Below, piece by piece: positions 33,720-39,330 of a stretch of 39,330 nucleotides of DNA. Below the pieces are notes generated by a model. That model searched no databases. It saw only the letters and a program-made list of their open reading frames with translations, and was not told the origin of the DNA. Source of the DNA: Blastococcus sp. MG754426. Its GTDB lineage: Bacteria > Actinomycetota > Actinomycetes > Mycobacteriales > Geodermatophilaceae. Both the position numbers and the translations under genes were made by a program. The DNA is taken from NCBI RefSeq assembly GCF_021699055.1, contig NZ_SSXC01000086.1, forward strand, positions 1 through 39,330. Reading direction: 5' to 3'. Each line of letters starts with the position of its first letter. Positions within the stretch are counted from its first letter, which is position 1.

Positions 33720-34294
33720 ACGGCCGCCGCGTCGTCCTCCAGCCCGTCCTGGGTGCAGCCCTCGTCGGGGTGGCCGCCCTCACCCTCACCCCCGAGGGGG
33801 CCGGCTGGTCGTGGGGCTCGCCGGTCGAGGAGCTGCGCTGGTACGCCTCGGGGCTGGACTCCCCCGCGACGCTGGGCCAGCTGCTCGGCAACCTGGGACT
33901 GCTCGTCGTGCCGGCGGCGCTGGCGGTCCTGCGCTGGCCCGCGCTCGGGCGGCCGGCGCGGCTGGTCGCACTGGGCGCGGCCGCGGGCGCGGGCATCGAG
34001 CTGCTTCAGTGGGCGCTGCCGCTGGGGCGCGTGGTCTCCCCGCTGGACGCCGTCCTGAACGCCGCTGGCGCCGTCGTGGCCGGGCTGCTGGTGGCGGCGG
34101 CTCAGCCGGACTCGGCGATCCGCTTGATCGCCGCGAGGGTCACCGGGATGCCCTCGTGCGCCTGCCGGGTGCGCTCGGCGATCCGCTCGCCGGCCGACTC
34201 CCCGAAGCGCTCGGCGAAGAAGGCCTGGCCGGCGGGGAGGAACTCCCAGTGCTCGGTCAACTCGGTGCCGCCGCCGACGGGCACCATCGTGTAG
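33716..34294 (+). CDS. VanZ family membrane protein
   Basis: 192 residues. Three or four transmembrane helices are visible: LQPVLGAALVGVAALTLT, LLGNLGLLVVPAALAVL, VALGAAAGAGIELLQW, and LNAAGAVVAGLLVAAA. This is the VanZ domain, linked by name to teicoplanin resistance but of unclear role in most bacteria. The frame does not stop at the end of the domain but continues about 64 residues past the last helix, antisense to the SRPBCC gene (34102-34294). That tail is unlike the family and suggests loss of the original stop. GTG overlaps the upstream stop. Confidence 0.7.
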   Translation: MNGRRVVLQPVLGAALVGVAALTLTPEGAGWSWGSPVEELRWYASGLDSPATLGQLLGNLGLLVVPAALAVLRWPALGRPARLVALGAAAGAGIELLQWALPLGRVVSPLDAVLNAAGAVVAGLLVAAAQPDSAIRLIAARVTGMPSCACRVRSAIRSPADSPKRSAKKAWPAGRNSQCSVNSVPPPTGTIV

Positions 34295-34566
34295 CCCCAG
34301 CGGACGTAGCCGGCGCCCACCTCCCACGCGAACTCGCGGCCGCGGTCGGCCGCGACCACGCGGGACCGGCTCTCCCACGTCCGCTCGGGCGTGACGTTGC
34401 GCCCGGTGAAGCCGTCGCCGACCTGCCCCGAGGCGCCCTCGTCCCACCAGCACTCCCGGCAGATCGGGCTCCACTCGCCAGTCCGCGTGACATCGGAGAC
34501 GAGGTCGTACACGGCCTCCGGGGCGGCGGCGACGGTGACCGAGGCGGCGTGGCGCAGTTCGCTCAT
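34102..34566 (-). CDS. SRPBCC (START/PYR-like) family protein
   Basis: 154 residues of the SRPBCC fold, a small ligand-binding or polyketide-cyclase-like domain. The pattern ASVTVAAAPEAVYDLVSDV then GEWSPICRECWW, followed by GTELTEHWEF, is typical. It could bind hydrophobic ligands or act in lipid metabolism; nothing defines its ligand here. ATG 34566 follows GGGAGA about nine bases upstream. Its 3' end overlaps the VanZ frame by 193 bp. Confidence 0.85.
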   Translation of the reverse strand: MSELRHAASVTVAAAPEAVYDLVSDVTRTGEWSPICRECWWDEGASGQVGDGFTGRNVTPERTWESRSRVVAADRGREFAWEVGAGYVRWGYTMVPVGGGTELTEHWEFLPAGQAFFAERFGESAGERIAERTRQAHEGIPVTLAAIKRIAESG

Positions 34567-34626
34567 CGGCGCAGTCTCCCAATCGTCATGCGTGCCCGGC
34601 GACGGGGCCCGGGTAAGCGGCGCCGC

Positions 34627-35034
34627 GTGGAGGAGTTGCTGCAGGAGATCGTGAACGTCCTGGTCGTCGTCGTGGAGGCCTGCGGCGCGGCGGTCATCAT
34701 CATCGGCGCGGTCTGGGCGTTCCTGCTCTTCCTCTGGGTCGGCCTCCGCGACCGGAGCACGCGGAACTTCGTCCCCGTCCGGCTGACGCTGGGCCGCTTC
34801 CTGGCCCTGGGCCTGGAGTTCCAGCTGGCCGCCGACGTCCTGAAGACGGCGGTGGCCCCGAGCTGGGAGGAGATCGGCCAGCTCGCCGCGATCGCCGCCA
34901 TCCGGACGGCGCTGAACTACTTCCTCGGCAAGGAGATCGCCGAGGAGAAGCGGCAGATCGAGGAGGACCGGGAGGCACCTTCCGACGCCGCCACCGACCC
35001 GACCCACCACCGGCGCACCGGGGGGAGCGGGTGA
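34627..35034 (+). CDS. DUF1622 family membrane protein
   Basis: 135 residues. Two hydrophobic segments occur (about 8-38 and 75-98), with FQLAADVLKTAVAPSWEEIG and AAIRTALNYFLGKEIAEE between and after, matching DUF1622. The C-terminal tail is charged and disordered. The function is unknown. GTG 34627 lies 13 bases after TAAGCG, a leaderless-like layout; an in-frame ATG exists at 34588. It overlaps the next gene by 4 bp. Confidence 0.82.
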   Translation: MEELLQEIVNVLVVVVEACGAAVIIIGAVWAFLLFLWVGLRDRSTRNFVPVRLTLGRFLALGLEFQLAADVLKTAVAPSWEEIGQLAAIAAIRTALNYFLGKEIAEEKRQIEEDREAPSDAATDPTHHRRTGGSG

Positions 35035-35384
35035 GCTCGACGCTGGTCGCGGTCACCGGCGCGATGTCCCAGGTGGTGGCCGCGATCGCGGTGGTCTCCG
35101 GCGGGCTCGCGCTGGCCGTCACCCGCCGTCCGGGGCCGGCCCTGGGCGTCCTGCTGGACCTCCTCGTGGCCGCCGGGCTGCTCCGCCTGGTCGGTGACCC
35201 CGACTGGCAGACCATCGCGGTCACCGGCACCGTCGTCGCGCTGCGCCACCTGATCAGCTACGGCCTGCGGCTGGGTGAGCGGTCCCTTGAGGAGACGCCC
35301 AGGGGCGCCCCGGGGCCCACGACCCGCCCCCGGCCACCCCGCGACATCGTCGGCCGCCTGCTGCGGCCGGCCTGGCGCCGGTGA
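35031..35384 (+). CDS. Small membrane protein, unknown
   Basis: 117 residues. Three hydrophobic stretches (VVAAIAVVSGGLALAV, LGVLLDLLVAAGLLRLV, IAVTGTVVALRHLI) predict a small membrane protein, with an Arg/Pro-rich cytoplasmic C terminus. The GTG start overlaps the DUF1622 stop by four bases, so the two are translationally coupled and may form one membrane unit. Confidence 0.6.
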   Translation: MSSTLVAVTGAMSQVVAAIAVVSGGLALAVTRRPGPALGVLLDLLVAAGLLRLVGDPDWQTIAVTGTVVALRHLISYGLRLGERSLEETPRGAPGPTTRPRPPRDIVGRLLRPAWRR

Positions 35385-35399
35385 CGCGCCCGCGCGTCA
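35382..35399. terminator. Palindrome joining two convergent stop codons
   Basis: TGACGCGC-CC-GCGCGTCA: the left TGA is the stop of the small membrane protein and the right TCA is the stop of cobN. The 8-bp arms leave only two bases between them, so the hairpin would open to about seven pairs. It is a plausible bidirectional terminator or end-marking element. Confidence 0.5.
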
Positions 35400-38300
35400 G
35401 GCCCGGACCTGCCCCGCCGCGGGCGTCTCCCCGCCCTCGAGGTCGCCCTCGGTGTCGAGGTAGGCCTGCTGCAGCTCGGCGAGCACCTGCGGGTCGGGCT
35501 CCGCCCACATCTTCCGGTCGACCGCCTCCAGGAGCCGCTCGGCGATGCCGTGCAGCGCCCACGGGTTCGACTGCTCCATGAACGCCCGGTTCTCCGGGTC
35601 GAGCACGTACGTCTGCGCCAGCTTCTCGTACATCCAGTCGGCGACGACGCCGGTGGTGGCGTCGTAGCCGAACAGGTAGTCGACGGTCGCCGCGAGCTCG
35701 AAGGCACCCTTGTAGCCGTGCCGGCGCATCGCCGCGAGCCACTTGGGGTTCACCACGCGGGCGCGGAACACCCGGGCGGTCTCCTCGGTCAGCGAACGGG
35801 TGCGCACCTGCTCGGGGCGCGTCGAGTCCCCGATGTAGGCCTTCGGCGCGCTACCGGTCAGCGCACGCACCGTGGCCACCATCCCGCCGTGGTACTGGAA
35901 GTAGTCGTCGGAGTCGGCGATGTCGTGCTCGCGGGTGTCGACGTTCTTCGCCGCCACCGCGATCCGCTTGTAGGCGGCCTCCATGTCGGGGCGGGCCTGC
36001 ACCCCGTCGAGGTCGCGGCCGTAGGCGTAGCCACCCCACACCGCGTAGACCTCGGCGAGGTCGGCGTCGCCCCGCCAGTCGCGCGAGTCGATCAGCGGCA
36101 GCAGCCCGGCGCCGTAGGCACCGGGCTTGGAGCCGAAGACGCGGGTGGTGGCCCGCCGGCGGTCCCCGTGCTCCGCGACGTCGGCCTCGACGTGCGCCCG
36201 CACGTGGTTGTCCGCGGGGTCCTCCTCCAGTCCGGCGACCAGGGTCACCGCGTCGTCGAGCATGGTGACCACGTGCGGGAAGGCGTCCCGGAAGAAGCCG
36301 GAGATCCGCACGGTGACGTCGACCCGGGGCCGGCCGAGCTCCTCGAGGGGTACCGGCTCCAGCGCGGTGACCCGCCGCGAGGCGTCGTCCCACACTGGGC
36401 GGACGCCGAGCAGCGCCAGCACCTCCGCGACGTCGTCCCCCGAGGTGCGCATGGCCGAGGTGCCCCACACCGAGAGCCCGACCGAGCGCGGCCACTCCCC
36501 CGTGTCGGCGCGGTAGCGCTCCAGCAGGGAGTCGGCCATCGCCTGGCCGGTCTCCCAGGCCAGCCGCGAGGGCACCGCGCGCGGGTCGACCGAGTAGAAG
36601 TTGCGGCCGGTCGGCAGCACGTTGACCAGCCCGCGCAGCGGGGAGCCCGAGGGTCCGGCGGGCACGTACCCGCCGTCGAGGGCGTGCAGCGTGGCGTCGA
36701 GCTCCTCGGTGGTGCGCGCCAGCCGGGGCACCACCTCGTCGACGGCGAAGCGCAGCACGGCCGCGACGGCGTCGTCGTCCCGGTCGAGCACCTCCCGCAC
36801 GACCTCGGGGACGGCCGACGCCGTCCAGCCGCGGTCCTCCATGCCGCCGACGAGGGCGGCGGCGAGCTCCTCGACCCGGTCGGTCTCGCGCAGGCCCGCG
36901 GTGCCGTCCTCGGCCAGGCCGAGCGCCTCGCGCAGCCCGGGCAGGGCCACCGAGCCGCCCCAGATCTGCCGGGCGCGCAGCATCGCGACGACGAGGTCGA
37001 CGCGGTCCTGCCCGGCCGGCGGCGAGCCGAGCACGTGCAGCCCGTCGCGGATCTGCGAGTCCTTGATCTCGCAGAGCCACCCGTCGACGTGCAGGATCAT
37101 CTCGTCGAAGTGCTCGTCGGCCGGGCGCTCGTTCAGCCCCAGGTCGGCGTCCAGCTTGGCCGCCTGCAGCAGGGTCCAGATCTGCGCGCGGACGGCGGGC
37201 AGCTTGGCCGGGTCCATCGCCGCGACGTTGGCGTGCTCGTCGAGCAGGTGCTCGAGCCGGGCGATGTCGCCGTAGGAGTCCGCGCGCGCCATCGGCGGCA
37301 CCATGTGGTCGACGAGCGTGGCGTGCGCGCGGCGCTTGGCCTGGCTGCCCTCGCCGGGGTCGTTGACGAGGAACGGGTAGACCAGCGGCAGGTCGCCGAT
37401 CGCGGCGTCGGGCCCGCAGGAGGCCGACAGCCCGACGGTCTTGCCCGGCAGCCACTCCATGTTGCCGTGCTTGCCCACGTGCACCAGCGCGTGCGCGCCG
37501 AACACCGATCGCAGCCACCAGTAGGCGGCGAGGTAGTGGTGCGACGGCGGCAGGTCGGGGTCGTGGTAGATCGCGATCGGGTTCTCGCCGAAGCCGCGCG
37601 GCGGCTGCACCATCACGACGACGTTGCCCGCGCGCAGGGCGGCGAAGACGATGTCGTCGCCGTCGACGAACAGCGAGCCCGGCGGCTGACCCCAGTGCTC
37701 GACCATCGCCGCCCGCAGGTCCTCGGGCAGCGCGTCGAAGAAGGCGCGGTACTCGGCGGCGGGGATGCGCACCGGGTTGCCCGACAGCTGCTCCTCGGTG
37801 AGCCAGTTCTCGTCCTGCCCGCCGGCGGCGATCAGCGCGTGCACCAGCGCGTCGCCGTCGAGGTCGGCGACGCCGGGCAGCGCGCCGGGGCCGTCGAAGG
37901 GGCCGATGTCGTAGCCGGCCCCGTGCATCGCGGCCAGCAGCCGGACCACCGACGCCGGGGTGTCGAGGCCGACGGCGTTGCCGATGCGGGCGTGCTTGGT
38001 CGGGTAGGCCGACAGCATCACGACGATCCGCCGGTCGGCCGGCGGGGTGTGCCGCAGCCGGGCGTGCGCGACGGCGGTGCCGGCCACCCGGGCGGCCCGC
38101 TCGGGGTCGGGCACGTAGTGCGTGAGCCCGTCCTCGTCGGTCTCCTTGAAGGAGAACGGCACGCTGATCAGCCGGCCGTCGAACTCGGGGATGGCCACCT
38201 GGTTGCCGACGTCCAGCGGTGAGAGCCCGTCGTCGTCGGCCAGCCACTCGTCGCGGGACCGGGTGAGGCACAGCCCCTGGACCACCGGCACGTCGAGCTC

Positions 38301-39014
38301 GGCGAGCGCCCCGACGTCCCAGGCGCCGTCGTCCCCGCCGGCCTGCGCGGTGGCCGGGCGTGAGCCGCCGGCCGCGAGCACGGTGACCACCAGGGCGTCG
38401 GCGGTGCGGAGGGCGGCGAGCAGGTCGTCGGGCACGCTGCGCAGCGAGCTGACGAAGACCGGCACGGCTCGGCCGCCGGCGTCCTCGATCGCGGAGCAGA
38501 GGGTCTCGACGAACGCGGTGTTCCCGGCCAGGTGGTGCGCCCGGTAGTAGAGGACGGCGACCCGTGGCCCGGTGACGGTCCGCGCGGTGCGGTCCAGCAG
38601 CCCCCAGTCCGGCGCGACCGACGGCGGCTCGAACCCCTCGCCGGTGAGCAGCACGGTGTCGGAGAGGAAGCGGTGCAGCTGGACGAGGTTGTCCGGCCCG
38701 CCCTGCGCCAGGTAGCCGTGCGCCTCGGTGGCCACCCCCATCGGGACGGTGGAGAGCTCCATCAGCTCGGCGTCGGGCACCTGCTCACCGCCCAGGACGA
38801 CGACCGGCGCCGGCCCGGCCAGCAGCGGGGCCAGCACCTCCTCGTACTGCCGGCGCACCCCGAGGATGCGGACGACCACCAGCTCGCTGCCCTCGGTGAG
38901 CGCGGCCATGCCGGCGGCGTCGAGGCGGGCCGGGTTGCCCAGCCGCCAGCCGGCGCCGCTGGCGCGGGCCGAGAGCAGGTCGGTGTCGCTGGTCGAGAGC
39001 AGCGTGAAGGTCAC
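35397..39014 (-). CDS. cobN: Cobaltochelatase subunit CobN
   Basis: 1205 residues, the normal length of CobN. It is the large subunit of the ATP-dependent cobaltochelatase that inserts cobalt into hydrogenobyrinic acid a,c-diamide in the aerobic vitamin B12 pathway, with CobS and CobT-like partners. The Mg-chelatase H-like core is clear: HALVHVGKHGNMEWLPGK, then GLSASCGPDA and LVYPFLVNDPGEG. GTG 39014 has GAGGGAGG upstream; the frame open to 39122 overlaps the riboswitch and is not coding. A cobalamin riboswitch controls it. Confidence 0.94.
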   Translation of the reverse strand: MTFTLLSTSDTDLLSARASGAGWRLGNPARLDAAGMAALTEGSELVVVRILGVRRQYEEVLAPLLAGPAPVVVLGGEQVPDAELMELSTVPMGVATEAHGYLAQGGPDNLVQLHRFLSDTVLLTGEGFEPPSVAPDWGLLDRTARTVTGPRVAVLYYRAHHLAGNTAFVETLCSAIEDAGGRAVPVFVSSLRSVPDDLLAALRTADALVVTVLAAGGSRPATAQAGGDDGAWDVGALAELDVPVVQGLCLTRSRDEWLADDDGLSPLDVGNQVAIPEFDGRLISVPFSFKETDEDGLTHYVPDPERAARVAGTAVAHARLRHTPPADRRIVVMLSAYPTKHARIGNAVGLDTPASVVRLLAAMHGAGYDIGPFDGPGALPGVADLDGDALVHALIAAGGQDENWLTEEQLSGNPVRIPAAEYRAFFDALPEDLRAAMVEHWGQPPGSLFVDGDDIVFAALRAGNVVVMVQPPRGFGENPIAIYHDPDLPPSHHYLAAYWWLRSVFGAHALVHVGKHGNMEWLPGKTVGLSASCGPDAAIGDLPLVYPFLVNDPGEGSQAKRRAHATLVDHMVPPMARADSYGDIARLEHLLDEHANVAAMDPAKLPAVRAQIWTLLQAAKLDADLGLNERPADEHFDEMILHVDGWLCEIKDSQIRDGLHVLGSPPAGQDRVDLVVAMLRARQIWGGSVALPGLREALGLAEDGTAGLRETDRVEELAAALVGGMEDRGWTASAVPEVVREVLDRDDDAVAAVLRFAVDEVVPRLARTTEELDATLHALDGGYVPAGPSGSPLRGLVNVLPTGRNFYSVDPRAVPSRLAWETGQAMADSLLERYRADTGEWPRSVGLSVWGTSAMRTSGDDVAEVLALLGVRPVWDDASRRVTALEPVPLEELGRPRVDVTVRISGFFRDAFPHVVTMLDDAVTLVAGLEEDPADNHVRAHVEADVAEHGDRRRATTRVFGSKPGAYGAGLLPLIDSRDWRGDADLAEVYAVWGGYAYGRDLDGVQARPDMEAAYKRIAVAAKNVDTREHDIADSDDYFQYHGGMVATVRALTGSAPKAYIGDSTRPEQVRTRSLTEETARVFRARVVNPKWLAAMRRHGYKGAFELAATVDYLFGYDATTGVVADWMYEKLAQTYVLDPENRAFMEQSNPWALHGIAERLLEAVDRKMWAEPDPQVLAELQQAYLDTEGDLEGGETPAAGQVRA

Positions 39015-39053
39015 GTCGGGCCTCCCTCGGGGTCCGCGCCCCGGGTCGTCGGG

Positions 39054-39146
39054 CACGGCAGCCGGAGTGTCTGGCTCGCCCGGGGCCGGGCTCACAGTGG
39101 CGGGACCGCACCGGGATCGCACCGGTTTCCTCGCTGCACTGCCGTG
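39054..39146 (-). promoter_or_regulatory. Cobalamin riboswitch of cobN
   Basis: On the minus strand the conserved order is GGAAACCGGTGCGATCCCGG, CCCGCCACTGTGA, then GAGCCAGACACTC. The outer P1 stem is CACGGCAG (39139-39146) with CTGCCGTG (39054-39061). This fits a compact cobalamin riboswitch that represses cobN when the coenzyme is plentiful. A hairpin of GGGG/CCCC near 39030 precedes the GAGGGAGG ribosome site and may be the expression platform. TAGCGT (39158-39163) is a possible -10. Confidence 0.88.
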
Positions 39147-39262
39147 ATGTGGTCAGGACGCTACCGGGGGTGCGCAGTCCGCGAAGCGGCACCCGTGTTC
39201 GCATCCGGGCGGTGTTCCGACGGGGAAGGAGGGGTATCGACCGGTCCTAGCTGGGAGTCGCC

Positions 39263-39330
39263 ATGGCACTGCGTCCACACCTCCGCCGCACCCGCACCGC
39301 GCCCGAGGCGCCACCGCCCGCCCCGCAGGC
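39263..39330 (+). CDS. Start of an unknown gene, cut by the window edge
   Basis: An ATG with GGGAG six bases upstream opens a frame reading MALRPHLRRTRTAPEAPPP to the window end. The N terminus is Arg- and Pro-rich and gives no family. It is divergent from cobN. Confidence 0.45.
   Translation, partial: MALRPHLRRTRTAPEAPPPAPQ

Noticed and set aside
33255..34294. VanZ and the 154-residue protein as a glycopeptide-resistance module
   Set aside because: No VanH, VanA, VanX or VanRS-type genes lie near. VanZ-domain proteins occur widely without a resistance role.
35550..38222. A plus-strand open frame of about 890 codons inside cobN
   Set aside because: It is antisense to a well-supported CobN and has the Gly/Arg/His/Val-rich composition of a shadow frame.
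1..39330. tRNA, rRNA, CRISPR or prophage elements
   Set aside because: I found no cloverleaf-like sequence with a T-loop match, no spaced direct repeats of CRISPR form and no phage structural genes. The kinase repeats are adjacent and coding.

Overview
This 39.3 kb window comes from the chromosome of a very high-GC actinobacterium. GC3-saturated codons, frequent GTG starts, a WhiB2-type regulator, a PASTA-type Ser/Thr kinase, a DUF222/HNH (REP13E12-like) gene and an aerobic-type CobN all fit Actinomycetes. The gene mix (DUF222-HNH, SUV3-like helicase, DUF2252, ydaO-controlled secreted protein) suggests Geodermatophilaceae (Blastococcus, Geodermatophilus or Modestobacter). The family placement is inference.

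Layout. 0.1-7.4 kb: lipoprotein polysaccharide deacetylase, alpha/beta hydrolase, pfkA, tesB, siderophore-interacting flavoprotein, DUF2252 protein and a YihY/BrkB membrane protein. 7.5-10.9 kb: a UPF0303 protein, then a TetR-MMPL exporter operon with two tandem operators. 11.0-13.6 kb: a DUF222/HNH pseudogene with an SOS-box-like promoter, interrupted by a complete 1441-bp IS3-family element (27-bp terminal repeats, 3-bp target duplication). 13.7-17.8 kb: SUV3-like helicase, WhiB2-type regulator, SelO. 18.0-19.9 kb: PASTA kinase with a one-base frameshift before a 75-bp-repeat Pro/Thr/Glu tail. 20.1-25.8 kb: short-chain dehydrogenase; a secreted peptidase-like protein under a ydaO-type (c-di-AMP) riboswitch; a two-gene unit of a HhH protein and a Pol I-like polymerase; a saccharopine-dehydrogenase-like protein. 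25.9-35.4 kb: GH13 alpha-glucosidase, GGDEF protein, CoA-ester lyase, LLM oxidoreductase, P-loop kinase, alpha/beta hydrolase, VanZ, SRPBCC and two small membrane proteins. 35.4-39.0 kb: cobN behind a cobalamin riboswitch, then the start of a gene that runs off the right edge.

How it works together. Most of the window is ordinary chromosome with short operons and many convergent pairs. The regulatory layer is the most informative part. There are two riboswitches, a tandem-operator TetR promoter, an SOS-like site, palindromes over the pfkA promoter, and a repeated pattern of a TA-containing -10-like hexamer beginning 12-14 bases before the start codon, which indicates many leaderless mRNAs. 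I see no tRNA, rRNA, CRISPR array or prophage. I do not see a clear new multi-gene defence or biosynthetic system. The best candidates for undescribed biology are the HhH/Pol I-like pair, the SUV3-like helicase with its zinc ribbon and basic tails, and the frameshifted kinase tail.
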